Below are positions 42,387 to 50,899 of a stretch of 64,000 nucleotides of DNA, piece after piece. The stretch is from contig CAIKRR010000088.1 in the NCBI GenBank assembly GCA_903829815.1, forward strand, positions 1 to 64,000, written 5' to 3'. Each line of letters opens with the position of its first letter. Position 1 is the stretch's first letter. Position numbers and translations under genes: made by a program. A model generated the notes under the pieces. The model was not told the DNA's origin, ran no database searches, and saw only the letters and a program-made list of their open reading frames with translations. Source of the DNA: an uncultured Pseudomonadota bacterium. GTDB taxonomy: Bacteria; Pseudomonadota; Gammaproteobacteria; Burkholderiales; SG8-39.

Positions 42387-43145
42387 TCATCCGGTGGAAC
42401 ACCCTGGACCCCGGGACGCCGGGTCGACAGCCACAAGCTGCGCCAGATCATCGGATTGGAGCCAGCGCCACTGCCCTTCAGCCAGGGTTGCGGGCAGTTC
42501 GAGCGCCCCCATGCGACTGCGATGCAGGCGCACCACGTGGTTGCCCACCGCGGCGAGCATGCGCTTCACCTGGTGGTACTTCCCCGAGGTGAGCGTCAGG
42601 GCGAGCGCATGGCTTTCCCCTGACTCGCACGCCAGGGCACGGACCGGTGTGGGGTCGTCTTCAAGCACCACACCGGCCAGCAGCGCTGCCGTCTGTCCTG
42701 CGGTGACCGGTTCGGCCGTCACCACCTCATAGCGCTTGGGCACTTCGTGGCGCGGCGAAGTCATGCGGTGAATGAACTGCCCGTCGTCTGACAAGAGGAG
42801 AAGGCCGGTGGTGTCCTCATCGAGGCGCCCGACCGGCTGCACGCCGCGCTCGCGCAAGGGCGCCGGCAGAAGCGAGAGCACGCTCGGGTGGTGCTTGGGT
42901 TTCTGCGAGCACTCATATCCGGCTGGCTTGTGCAGCATGAGGTAGGCCCGCGCGTGGTACTGCCAGACAACGTCCTCGACCGTGAAGCCAAGCGGCACGG
43001 GGCAGGCGGGACCATCAACCGCGAACGGCATGTCCGGGTCATCACAGAGAGCGCCACCCACGGTGACCTCGCCAGCCAGGATGAGGGCACGACAGCCACG
43101 GCGGGTGCCGAACCCCTGGCTGAAGAGTATCTGCTCGAGTTTCAT
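42387..43145 (-). CDS. rsuA: 16S rRNA pseudouridine synthase (RsuA family)
   Basis: A 252-residue enzyme: S4 domain (MKLEQILFSQGFGTRRGCRA, residues 1-50), then the catalytic domain with D109 in VGRLDEDTTGLLLLSDDG, and KYHQVKRMLAAVGNHVVRLHR at the end. It makes pseudouridine 516 in 16S rRNA. The ATG at 43145 matches the usual S4 start. It is divergent from the toxin-antitoxin pair. The alternative is another RsuA-branch member such as RluE. Confidence 0.87.
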   Translation of the reverse strand: MKLEQILFSQGFGTRRGCRALILAGEVTVGGALCDDPDMPFAVDGPACPVPLGFTVEDVVWQYHARAYLMLHKPAGYECSQKPKHHPSVLSLLPAPLRERGVQPVGRLDEDTTGLLLLSDDGQFIHRMTSPRHEVPKRYEVVTAEPVTAGQTAALLAGVVLEDDPTPVRALACESGESHALALTLTSGKYHQVKRMLAAVGNHVVRLHRSRMGALELPATLAEGQWRWLQSDDLAQLVAVDPASRGPGCSTG

Positions 43146-43199
43146 GTGACCGGGCATGCAGCGTTCAGGCCTTGCGGGAGCACGGCATGGATGCAAAGA

Positions 43200-43221
43200 C
43201 ATGACCATGGTACATGACCAT
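43200..43221 (+). promoter_or_regulatory. candidate autoregulatory operator of the toxin-antitoxin pair
   Basis: CATGACCAT occurs twice (43200-43208 and 43213-43221), and ACCATGGT (43204-43211) is a perfect 8-base palindrome between them. It lies 13 bases upstream of the antitoxin start, where Phd/YefM proteins usually bind their own promoter. Confidence 0.45.
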
Positions 43222-43233
43222 AGGATGATTCAG

Positions 43234-43461
43234 ATGGAAAAGACCATCGGTGCAGGCGACTTCAAGGCAAGGTGTCTGCAACTGCTTGATGAAGTCGCAA
43301 CCAGTCGTGAGCCTCTGGTCGTCACGAAACACGGGAAACCCGTCGCTCGTCTGGTACCCATGCCGCCAGCGGCGCCCTTGTTCGGTGCCCTGGCAGGCAG
43401 TGTCCTCGAAGAGACCGATATCGTCGCGCCCATCGATGTTGAGTGGAACGCAACGAAGTGA
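43234..43461 (+). CDS. Phd/YefM-family antitoxin
   Basis: A 75-residue antitoxin. The N-terminal DNA-binding half reads MEKTIGAGDFKARCLQLLDE then REPLVVTKHGKPVARLVP, the standard Phd/YefM fold; the C-terminal half should wrap the toxin. The ATG at 43234 has AGGA eight bases upstream; a start three codons earlier is possible. It overlaps the PIN toxin gene. Confidence 0.92.
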   Translation: MEKTIGAGDFKARCLQLLDEVATSREPLVVTKHGKPVARLVPMPPAAPLFGALAGSVLEETDIVAPIDVEWNATK

Positions 43462-43877
43462 GCTTGGCGCTACTCGATACCCATGCCTGGGTCTGGCTGA
43501 TGAACGGAAGCGAACAACTGGGCCCGAAGGCACGCAAGGCCATTCAGCGCTCTCTGGGCGACGAGGCAGTTCTGGTCTCGGCCATATCGGCCTGGGAAGT
43601 AGCGATGCTCGCCAGCAAGGGGCGCCTTGTTCTCGATCGTGATGTGGGCGAATGGATCCATGCGGCGCTGGCAGTGCCCGGCCTGCGGCTGGAGCCGATT
43701 TCGCACGAAGTCGCCGTGGCCAGCACCCGACTGCCCGGCCTGCTGCATGCGGACCCCGCCGATCGCCTCATCATGGCCACCGCACGCCATTGCCGGGCAA
43801 CCCTCGTGACGGCCGATCAAGTGCTGATCGGATACGGCAAGGCGGGTCACATCAGGACACTGCACGCGGGCCTGTAA
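43443..43877 (+). CDS. PIN-domain toxin (VapC-like)
   Basis: A 144-residue PIN ribonuclease. Acidic residues for metal binding are in LLDTHAWVWLM (N-terminal Asp), SAISAWEVAML (Glu) and LHADPADRLIMATA (Asp). It should cleave RNA until bound by the antitoxin upstream. Two GTG starts are possible, 43443 and 43458; the second overlaps the antitoxin stop as GTGA and gives 139 residues. Neither has a strong ribosome binding site, in line with translational coupling. The pair is stand-alone, with no sign of a mobile element around it. Confidence 0.9.
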   Translation: MERNEVSLALLDTHAWVWLMNGSEQLGPKARKAIQRSLGDEAVLVSAISAWEVAMLASKGRLVLDRDVGEWIHAALAVPGLRLEPISHEVAVASTRLPGLLHADPADRLIMATARHCRATLVTADQVLIGYGKAGHIRTLHAGL

Positions 43878-43885
43878 CACGCAAT

Positions 43886-43913
43886 CTCGCGCCGGAAGTC
43901 AGTCAGGCGCGAG
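43886..43913. terminator. stem-loop between convergent genes
   Basis: A perfect 8-base stem (CTCGCGCC at 43886-43893 with 43906-43913) and 12-base loop lie nine bases after the toxin stop and 68 bases from the flavin hydroxylase stop on the other strand. No T-run follows. Confidence 0.4.
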
Positions 43914-43980
43914 GGGCTGCGCCTCTGCGCGAAGCGGCGCCAAGGCCATGCCCAGGCAGGTACTCAGACCGCGCAAGACG

Positions 43981-45555
43981 TCATTCACTCGCGTGGCAAG
44001 CCTCGGGCACTGAGTCGATGAGCGTGCGCAATTGGGCCGCACCAACAGCAACGCCCAGCACGTATCGATCGGGGCGCAGCACAATTGCATCGACCGCAAG
44101 ATCATCGAGAAAGGCCTCAATCCCAAAAGCGGCCGCATCGATCAGAACAACATCAAGCCGCTCGAGCACGGGGAGCAGAGCCGCGTCAACGCCGGTACGC
44201 ACGACGAGCGCAAAGCGCGACCCCACCCGATCATCGAGCAGGGTGCCCTCGACCAGGCGCGGCTGCGCGACGAGCGCGCCAGCAGGCCGCGCAGCGCCTT
44301 CGGCGAGCAGGCCCGGCCCGAGTTGCGGCGCGATGGCATGCATGCGCGTCGGACGAGCGAGCATCTCGGCGTCACGTGCCGCGGCTACCTCGGGGTCAGT
44401 GGTCTGGATCACGGCGCCCAGGCGGATGGCGGTCTCGATGTATTCACGGGCGTGGGGTTTGCGCTCGCTCGTGTAGGTATCGAGCAGCGTGTCCTGCGAT
44501 TGACCGCGCACCACGCGCACCAGTTTCCAGGCAAGGTTCACCGCATCGCGAATGCCGGTGCACATGCCCTGACCCATGAAAGGTGGCGTCTGATGGGCCG
44601 CATCGCCTGCAATCATCAGGCGACCCCTGCGCCACTCGCGCGCCATCACCGAGTGAAAACTGTAGACCACGGCACGTTCGATGTCGGCGTCCTCAGGGGT
44701 GAGCCAGCGCGCAAGCAGCGGCCACACCTGGTGCCCCTGCGCGATGGTGTCCGGGTCATCACCCTCGAGCAGCATGAACTCCCAGCGCCGTCGGTGCTCG
44801 ACCATCTGCATCATCGTCACCGGCCGTGCCGGGTCGCAGATGTGCACGAGGTATTCAGGCAGCGAGGGCATCGGATGACGCAAGGCGATATCCACAATGA
44901 GCCAGCGCTCGTGCAATCCGAGGTCTTCGAGTTCGACACCCATGAAGCGGCGCACGGTCGAACGGGCACCATCACAGCCCACGACGTAGCGCGCCGTCGT
45001 CGCCCCGAGCGTGCCATCGGCGAGATTCTCGAAGCGCAGCCTGACCTGGTGGGGCTCAGGCTCGACCGAAAACACCTCGTGGCGCAGATACACCTGTACG
45101 GTCGGATACCGCGCCACCCCATCGCGCAGCGCGGTCTCGAGATAGGGCTGGTGAAAGCAGTAGCTCGGGTACCAGCCCTGCGGGCCCAGCACCCTGGGCC
45201 GTGGCCAGTCGGCAAGCAGGCCTCCGCTCGCGTTCTCGAAGCGGGCGCCCGGACGCACCAGGGTTCGACGACCGATCTCGTCGGCAAGGCCGATGCCCTG
45301 AAAGACCCTCATCACTTCAGCATCAAAGTGCCCTGCCCGCGGCGCATGGTAGATCGATGCTTCCCGCTCGAACACCGCCACCCGAAGGCCCGCCTGACCG
45401 AGCAGGTTGGCAAGTGTCGCGCCCACCGGTCCGTAACCGAGGATGGCCACATCGAACATCGTATCGGGCTCGTGCCCGGCCGAGCGGGCTTCGGGCTGAA
45501 GCGCACCGCGGCTCGCACTCAGGCTCGCATCGTCGCTCGCACCGCTACCGGTCAT
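43981..45555 (-). CDS. FAD-dependent aromatic hydroxylase (MhpA-like)
   Basis: A 524-residue class A flavin monooxygenase related to 3-(3-hydroxyphenyl)propionate hydroxylase. The FAD motif is LGYGPVGATLANLL (G40, G42, G45), CDGARS lies at 194-199 and GDAAHQTPPFMGQGMCTGIRD from 317. It hydroxylates a phenolic or hydroxypyridine ring using NAD(P)H and O2. About 32 residues precede the FAD strand and look disordered. The ATG at 45555 has GGAG eight bases upstream. It is the last gene of the LigA/LigB operon, 47 bases after the MBL gene, and probably makes the diol that LigAB opens. Confidence 0.92.
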   Translation of the reverse strand: MTGSGASDDASLSASRGALQPEARSAGHEPDTMFDVAILGYGPVGATLANLLGQAGLRVAVFEREASIYHAPRAGHFDAEVMRVFQGIGLADEIGRRTLVRPGARFENASGGLLADWPRPRVLGPQGWYPSYCFHQPYLETALRDGVARYPTVQVYLRHEVFSVEPEPHQVRLRFENLADGTLGATTARYVVGCDGARSTVRRFMGVELEDLGLHERWLIVDIALRHPMPSLPEYLVHICDPARPVTMMQMVEHRRRWEFMLLEGDDPDTIAQGHQVWPLLARWLTPEDADIERAVVYSFHSVMAREWRRGRLMIAGDAAHQTPPFMGQGMCTGIRDAVNLAWKLVRVVRGQSQDTLLDTYTSERKPHAREYIETAIRLGAVIQTTDPEVAAARDAEMLARPTRMHAIAPQLGPGLLAEGAARPAGALVAQPRLVEGTLLDDRVGSRFALVVRTGVDAALLPVLERLDVVLIDAAAFGIEAFLDDLAVDAIVLRPDRYVLGVAVGAAQLRTLIDSVPEACHASE

Positions 45556-45602
45556 GTCATCTCCGTCCTCGTTGCAGCCCTCGTTGCGGCCGTCGTCGCG
45601 TC

Positions 45603-46466
45603 TCAATCCGCGAGGCGTGATACCTCGCCTGCCGCCAGGTGGACCTCGGCCACCGGGTTCAAGCCCGAGAGCCAGTTGCGGTGGCGCTTGAAGATCTCCA
45701 TGTCGTGACCCGGTATCACCCGCTCGAGATGATCGACCCCAACGAGATCGCGCAGGCGCCGGTAGGTACCCATGAGGTTCCACGCATTGCCCTGCGCGTA
45801 GCCTGGCGGCCAGAGGCGTTCCATGTTGGCGTACCAGTAGACGCAGTCACTGGCAATCACATGCGGGCCGCTCGCGGTCTCGACCTCGACCCATTGCGAG
45901 CCAAAGGTGTGCGAATCGGCCTCCAGGTGACAGCGCACGCCCGGGGCGACCTCGACATCGCCCTCGATCAGTTCGATGCGCCCAGCCTCGACCGCCTGCG
46001 TGAACTGGTCGAGCACATCGACATCCATCGAAGAGAGTTCCCACACGCCCTTGCCGGCGGTGCGATCGGGCAGTGCATCGATCACCTCGCGCCAGCGCTC
46101 GTACTCGGTGCGCTGCACCACGATGCGGGCATTGGGAAAGGCATCGAAGTTGCCGGCATGATCGAAGTGCAGATGGGTGAGCACCAGCACATCGATGTCG
46201 GCGGGGGTCAGGCCCACCTTCGCCAGCACCACCTCGGGCATCTCGATCGACTGGAACCGGCTGCCGGTCATCGACTCGCCCCCCTTGAAGCCGCAATCGA
46301 CCAGCACCCGGTGCGGCTGCGCGGCTCCGGGGGCCGAGACGATCAGCGAATACGCCATCGGGATATCGGTCATGCCCTGATTGCTGCAGACCGGGCAGCC
46401 CCCCATCATGTCGTTGGGGATTCGCCCGCGGGCGTAGCAGAAGGTCCAGATCGAGTGATCGTTCAT
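45603..46466 (-). CDS. metallo-beta-lactamase-fold hydrolase (AHL-lactonase-like)
   Basis: A 287-residue MBL-fold protein with HLHFDH (H98, H100, D102, H103), the metal His in EADSHTFGS, and VIASDCVYWYANMER. The layout resembles N-acyl-homoserine lactone lactonases and pyrone or lactone hydrolases. In this operon the likely substrate is a lactone formed after ring cleavage, as 2-pyrone-4,6-dicarboxylate lactonase does in the protocatechuate 4,5-pathway. A C-P-V-C segment near residue 24 is unusual. No signal peptide. Confidence 0.87.
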   Translation of the reverse strand: MNDHSIWTFCYARGRIPNDMMGGCPVCSNQGMTDIPMAYSLIVSAPGAAQPHRVLVDCGFKGGESMTGSRFQSIEMPEVVLAKVGLTPADIDVLVLTHLHFDHAGNFDAFPNARIVVQRTEYERWREVIDALPDRTAGKGVWELSSMDVDVLDQFTQAVEAGRIELIEGDVEVAPGVRCHLEADSHTFGSQWVEVETASGPHVIASDCVYWYANMERLWPPGYAQGNAWNLMGTYRRLRDLVGVDHLERVIPGHDMEIFKRHRNWLSGLNPVAEVHLAAGEVSRLAD

Positions 46467-46557
46467 GGCAGGGGACGAGACGCGGCGAGGGGAGCGAGAA
46501 GCGCGAAGAAGGCGAGCCGGCCGGGGACGGCCGGCTGCCGACAGCGAGGATGAAGGA

Positions 46558-47553
46558 TCAGTCTTCGGCCGTGAAGCCCGAGGCCTTCACGATCGGCGCC
46601 CAGTTGTCGAAGTCGGTGCGCACGATGGCGTTGATCTGGGCCGGCGTGGTCGCACGTGCTTCGAGTCCGAGTTGCGCCAGTCGCTCGACCATCTCGGGAC
46701 TGCGTGCCGCATCGCCGATGACCGCACTCAGGCGCTCGGCCACATCGGCCGGTGTGCGACGCGGCACGAAGAAGGCGAAGTAGTCTTCGGTGACGATGTC
46801 GGCAAAGCCCGACTCGCGGGCGGTGGGCACATCGGGCAGGAAGCGCGAGCGCTGCGCGCCACTGGTGGCCACCACGCGCAGCTTGCCGGCGCGGGCCTGG
46901 GGCACGGCGTCACCGATCGGCACCATGCCGATCGGAATCTGACCGCCGAGCAGGTCCTGGATCATCGGTGCTGCGCCCTTGTAGGGCACATGGGTCATGT
47001 TGCCCCCGGCCAGGCGCTCGAGCATGGTGCCGGTGAAGTGCATGGCCGAACCCGAACCCGGCGAGCCGTAGGAGGCCTTGCTCGGGTTCTTGCGTGCCCA
47101 CTCGATGAGATCGCGCAGTGTCTTCACCGAGTCGGGTACACCGGCCCCCAGGGTCACCGCGGTGACGAAGGTGGCGGCGCTACCGATGCCGGTGTAGTCA
47201 CGGAAGGTGTCATAGCCCAGATTGCGATACACATGCGGAAAGATGGTGAGCATGCCGGTGGGCGAGAGCACCACCACCACGTTGTCGCCATCGCCGTTGC
47301 GCGCGAGTTCGAGCACGGTGCGCCCGCCACCACCGGGCTTGTTCTCGACGATGACGTTGGAGGAGAAGTTCGTGCGGATGCGCTCGGCCATGAGCCGCGC
47401 AACCACGTCGGCCGAGCCGCCGGGGGGAAAGCCCAACATCACCTTCACCAGCCGGTTGGTGGTGGTCTGTGCCTGCGCAAGCGGGCCGGCAGCGGCGAGG
47501 GCGATACCGCCTGCAGAAGCGGCGAGGAAGCGGCGACGGGTGTCGAGTGTCAT
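46558..47553 (-). CDS. tripartite tricarboxylate transporter binding protein (Bug/TctC family), Tat-like signal
   Basis: A 331-residue Bug protein. The start TRRRFLAASAGGIAL looks like a twin-arginine signal, where most Bug proteins use Sec; cut near AQAQT. Motifs are GFPPGGSADVVARLM, IVENKPGGGGRT and HVPYKGAAPM. It lies between the cysteine hydrolase and MBL genes, so its ligand is probably the substrate of this ring-cleavage operon. Confidence 0.92.
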   Translation of the reverse strand: MTLDTRRRFLAASAGGIALAAAGPLAQAQTTTNRLVKVMLGFPPGGSADVVARLMAERIRTNFSSNVIVENKPGGGGRTVLELARNGDGDNVVVVLSPTGMLTIFPHVYRNLGYDTFRDYTGIGSAATFVTAVTLGAGVPDSVKTLRDLIEWARKNPSKASYGSPGSGSAMHFTGTMLERLAGGNMTHVPYKGAAPMIQDLLGGQIPIGMVPIGDAVPQARAGKLRVVATSGAQRSRFLPDVPTARESGFADIVTEDYFAFFVPRRTPADVAERLSAVIGDAARSPEMVERLAQLGLEARATTPAQINAIVRTDFDNWAPIVKASGFTAED

Positions 47554-47629
47554 GTCGAATGCCTTGGGTTTGGGTGAATAACTGAAAGAGGGCACGCGGG
47601 CAGCGTCGCTTCGCGTTGGATGGAAGGGC

Positions 47630-48271
47630 TCACGCGGCACCCGGCGCAAGCGCGGTGACGATCGCCTCGACCGAAGCAACATCACCAAAGAGGAAGCGCA
47701 CGGCGGCAATCGTCTGCTCGTGCGCTGGTGGCGTGTGCGACGCCACTGCGTCTTCAGCCAGCACGCAGTAGTAGCCGCGCGTATGCGCATCGCGCAGGGT
47801 CGATTCGACGCAGACATGGGTCTGCACGCCGCTGAAGATGAGGGTGCGGATGCCGCGACGACGCAACTGAATCTCGAGATCGGTGCCACCAAAGCCCGAA
47901 TAGCAGTGCTTGGTGACGATGGGTTCACCGGCAAGCGGCACGAGCCCGCCAAACCAGTCGGCACCCCAGGTACCCGGTACGCAGCATTCGGGAGCCCCCA
48001 GGCGGAGGGTGCGCGCAAGCATCGGCTCGACCACCCGATCGTTCGAGTAGTCGGCACGCACCCAGACCACAGGCACCGCGGCCGCCCGTGCGATTGCCAC
48101 CAGACGCGCAATGGCCGGTGCGACGGCCGCGCAGGCGGTCGTGTCCTTCTTCACCACCGTCTGGGTCCAGCCACCCGGTGCGCAGAAGTCGTTCTGCATG
48201 TCGATCACGACCAGCGCGGTGTGCACGCTCGACAGACGCGCTGCAAGATCGGTGAGCGGTACGTGACTCAT
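47630..48271 (-). CDS. isochorismatase-family cysteine hydrolase (amidohydrolase)
   Basis: A 213-residue cytoplasmic enzyme with the full triad: D24 (VVIDMQNDF), K121 (IVTKHCYSGF), C154 (GVQTHVCVEST). Related enzymes hydrolyse isochorismate, nicotinamide, N-carbamoylsarcosine and maleamate. Next to an extradiol ring-cleavage enzyme, a maleamate-type amidase role would fit degradation of a nitrogen heterocycle or aromatic amide. The ATG overlaps the ligB-like stop by four bases. Confidence 0.9.
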   Translation of the reverse strand: MSHVPLTDLAARLSSVHTALVVIDMQNDFCAPGGWTQTVVKKDTTACAAVAPAIARLVAIARAAAVPVVWVRADYSNDRVVEPMLARTLRLGAPECCVPGTWGADWFGGLVPLAGEPIVTKHCYSGFGGTDLEIQLRRRGIRTLIFSGVQTHVCVESTLRDAHTRGYYCVLAEDAVASHTPPAHEQTIAAVRFLFGDVASVEAIVTALAPGAA

Positions 48272-49110
48272 TGCGGCAGGTTCCAGATCATGCCGCCCAT
48301 GCCACAGCGCAGCGGCACCGACGGTACGTAGAAGACGCTCTCGCCGGGGCGATCGCCCGCAGCAGCCATCGCCACCAGCCAGGCCAGGAGTTCCACCGTG
48401 CCGCCGTCACCGGCCGCCACCATGCGCTCGATCGACAACTCGCGCTCGACGCGTTCGCTGTCACCGGTGGCAAGAAGATCCATGAACCCGCGATCGAACG
48501 CCTCGTCGACCTCGAAGTACTTGGGGCCACCCGGATCATGCGAGAGGCCTCCGGTGGCCATCACCGCAACCCGCTCGGACCCGGGCCAGGCGCGAATCAC
48601 CTCGCCCAGCACTCGCCCGAAGGCGAGGCAGCGCGCCGGTGACGGTACCGGGGGCATGACGCAGTTCATGTGTATGGGCACCAGCGGCACATCGTGCTGC
48701 GGCGTGAGGAAGTGCAGCGGCACCGACCAGTTGTCGTCGAACTCGAGCGTCTCGGCAAACGCAAGACCAAAGCCGCGCTGCGCGCTGCCCTGGACGATGG
48801 CGCGGGCAAGCGCACGATGGCCATCGACCTCATACGGGGCAATGTTGACCCAGTCGCGAAACCAGGGCGAAGGCCCCTTCCACCGATCACCGATGCCGAC
48901 GCACCAGTCGGGGATGTTGTCCATGCGAAAGTTGAGCAGGTGGTCATTGGCCACCCCCACGATCACGTCGGGTTTCGACGCCCACAGGTGATCGGCCATG
49001 GCGGCATAGCCCGCGAGGAGCGCCTCCTGCTCATGGGCCGGGGCCTTGTCGAGCCAACCGGTGGCACCGGGGGCATGGGCAAGGGCAAGGACTGAAACGA
49101 TCTCGGCCAT
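48268..49110 (-). CDS. LigB-type extradiol ring-cleavage dioxygenase, catalytic subunit
   Basis: A 280-residue protein of the class III (LigB) extradiol family. Predicted Fe(II) ligands are H12 (LALAHAPG), H57 (ANDHLLNF) and a Glu in GGTVELLAW (about 240); TGGLSHDPGG carries the catalytic His. It opens a catechol-like or hydroxy-aminoaromatic ring with O2. It pairs with the small LigA-like subunit encoded two bases upstream. The closest functions are protocatechuate 4,5-, gallate or 2-aminophenol dioxygenases; the actual substrate is open. Confidence 0.9.
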   Translation of the reverse strand: MAEIVSVLALAHAPGATGWLDKAPAHEQEALLAGYAAMADHLWASKPDVIVGVANDHLLNFRMDNIPDWCVGIGDRWKGPSPWFRDWVNIAPYEVDGHRALARAIVQGSAQRGFGLAFAETLEFDDNWSVPLHFLTPQHDVPLVPIHMNCVMPPVPSPARCLAFGRVLGEVIRAWPGSERVAVMATGGLSHDPGGPKYFEVDEAFDRGFMDLLATGDSERVERELSIERMVAAGDGGTVELLAWLVAMAAAGDRPGESVFYVPSVPLRCGMGGMIWNLPQ

Positions 49111-49112
49111 GA

Positions 49113-49412
49113 CTATTCCTGAATGTTCATCTTGCGCGCATAGAGCTGCGCGGCTTCGCTCTGATTGTGGTTGTAGCCCGCCCCCTTGAAGAGGCGCGTG
49201 ACCTGCGGGAGAAAATACGGATGCACGCCCATGTCACCGAGGGCGCGGATGTCGATCTCGCGAAAGGCGCGCCGCTCGGGCTCGGACAAGCCGTAATCAG
49301 CCATCAGGCCCTCGAGGTCGCTCGTGAACCGCTCGCGCAGCGCCGGGTCGCGACGGACCTCGAAGATGAGCCGGTTCGACGGCAGGGTGCGGTCGGTCTG
49401 CATGATGCCCAT
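49113..49412 (-). CDS. LigA-type extradiol dioxygenase small subunit
   Basis: A 99-residue LigA-domain protein. SDLEGLMADYGLSEPERRAFREIDIRALGDMGVHPYFLPQ-like sequence matches the LigA helical core (about residues 31-70), which covers the active site of LigB. It is shorter than protocatechuate 4,5-dioxygenase alpha (about 140 residues). The start may be at 49412 or three codons later. It is the first gene of the ring-cleavage operon; 92 bases separate it from rmuC, with a GATAAT box on the minus strand near 49450 as a possible promoter. Confidence 0.85.
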   Translation of the reverse strand: MGIMQTDRTLPSNRLIFEVRRDPALRERFTSDLEGLMADYGLSEPERRAFREIDIRALGDMGVHPYFLPQVTRLFKGAGYNHNQSEAAQLYARKMNIQE

Positions 49413-49504
49413 GGTGGCGATATCCTCGACATGGCGGTATGACAGCCTGCATTATCGCGTGGATCGCTCCTCGCGAACGTGCCCTTGCTGCTGCATGGCG
49501 CGAC

Positions 49505-50899
49505 TCAATCGGTCGAGGGCTCGGCCTCATCAAACGATGCGGGCAGATGCTCGAGTTCGAGGATCGCCTTCGCGACCAGTGCTTCGGGTAACGCAGCCTG
49601 CACCGATACCCCCAGACGCTCGAAGTCCTTGGCCTGACTGATGAGATTGTTGCGGCCCGAATAAAGCTGCCCCATCGCGGTGGCGAAGGTATCGCGCGCA
49701 CGATCGAGCGAGCGGCCCACCCCTTCCATCGTGTCGAGAAAGGTGCACAGCTTGCGGTACACCCCGGCGGCGCGCTGAGCAAGCGCGGCTGCGTTGGCGT
49801 TCTGGGCCTCGAAGCGCCACAACTGCCGCACGATGTTGAGACTGGTGAGGAGCGTGGTGGGCGTGGCCACCAGCACGTTCTGCTCGATGGCCCGCTGAAA
49901 GAGGCTCTCGTCGGCACGCAGCGCCTCGACAAAGGCCGACTCGACCGGAATGAACATGAAGACCATCTCGGGGGAATTCAGACCTGGCAGCTCGAAGTAG
50001 TTGCGATCGGCCAGCTCCTGGATGCGACTGCCGATGGCCGCGACGTGTTCGCGCAAGGCCTGCGCCCGCTCGAGCTCATCGACCGCGTTGACATAGCGCG
50101 TGTAGGCATTGAGCGAGACCTTGGCATCGACTACCAGATGCTTTGCCTGCGGCAGGTAGACGATGACATCAGGCCGACGCCGCCCCTCGTCGGTATTGAA
50201 GCTCACCTCGCGCCGAAAGTCAGTGCCCTCGCGAAGACCGGAGCGCTCGAGCACATTGCCCAGGATGAGCTCGCCCCAGTTGCCCTGCTTCTTCGCCTGA
50301 CCACGAAGCGCGGTGGCAAGCTCATGTGCTTCGGTCGTCATCTGCTGATTGAGTGTCTTCAGATGCTCGAGCTCGTTGCGCAGCATGCCCTGCTGCTCGA
50401 CATCCTTGAGGTGAATTTCCTCCACCTTGGCGCGAAACTCGGTCATGCGCTCACGCAAGGGGTCGAGCAATTGCCCCAGGCTCGCCTGGTTCTGCTCGGC
50501 AAAGCGCTTGGACTTCTCTTCCAGAATGTCATTGGCGAGCACACGAAACTGATCGGTGAGCTCGGCCTTCGCCCCTTGCAGGAGGGCGAGCTTGGCAGCT
50601 GCCTGCTGCGTTTCGGCCGCGAGGCGTGCATCGAGGTCGGCCACAACAGCCCCGAGACGCATGGCCTCGACCCGCGCCGTCTCCAGAGCGGCTTCAAGCC
50701 CCGGTATGCGGCTTGCGCGCTCGGTGAGCCGTGCAAGCTCGGGCGCGAGTTCGGCCCGCCCCGCCTCGAGCCCAGCCGCGTGCGCGCGCTCGGTTTCATG
50801 GGCAAGGCGCGTGGCGGCGCGGCGACCGAGAGCAGCAGCGGCGATCAGTGCACCCAGAACCAGGCCAGCCAGGGCCGCCGCAATGACCAGGTCGCTCAC
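49505..50899 (-). CDS. rmuC: DNA recombination protein RmuC
   Basis: A 464-residue RmuC protein: an N-terminal membrane anchor (DLVIAAALAGLVLGALIAAAAL), a coiled coil to about residue 190, then the PD-(D/E)XK-like nuclease domain (GNWGELILGNVLERSGLREG, RRPDVIVYLPQAKHLVVDAKVSLNAYTRY, FMFIPVESAFVEAL). It limits DNA inversions. The GTG start overlaps the stop of the alpha/beta hydrolase gene (GTGA). It is a housekeeping gene set among catabolic ones. Confidence 0.95.
   Translation of the reverse strand: MSDLVIAAALAGLVLGALIAAAALGRRAATRLAHETERAHAAGLEAGRAELAPELARLTERASRIPGLEAALETARVEAMRLGAVVADLDARLAAETQQAAAKLALLQGAKAELTDQFRVLANDILEEKSKRFAEQNQASLGQLLDPLRERMTEFRAKVEEIHLKDVEQQGMLRNELEHLKTLNQQMTTEAHELATALRGQAKKQGNWGELILGNVLERSGLREGTDFRREVSFNTDEGRRRPDVIVYLPQAKHLVVDAKVSLNAYTRYVNAVDELERAQALREHVAAIGSRIQELADRNYFELPGLNSPEMVFMFIPVESAFVEALRADESLFQRAIEQNVLVATPTTLLTSLNIVRQLWRFEAQNANAAALAQRAAGVYRKLCTFLDTMEGVGRSLDRARDTFATAMGQLYSGRNNLISQAKDFERLGVSVQAALPEALVAKAILELEHLPASFDEAEPSTD

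Noticed and set aside
43234-43877. Genomic island around the toxin-antitoxin pair
   Set aside because: No integrase, direct-repeat ends, tRNA or composition change that I can see around it.
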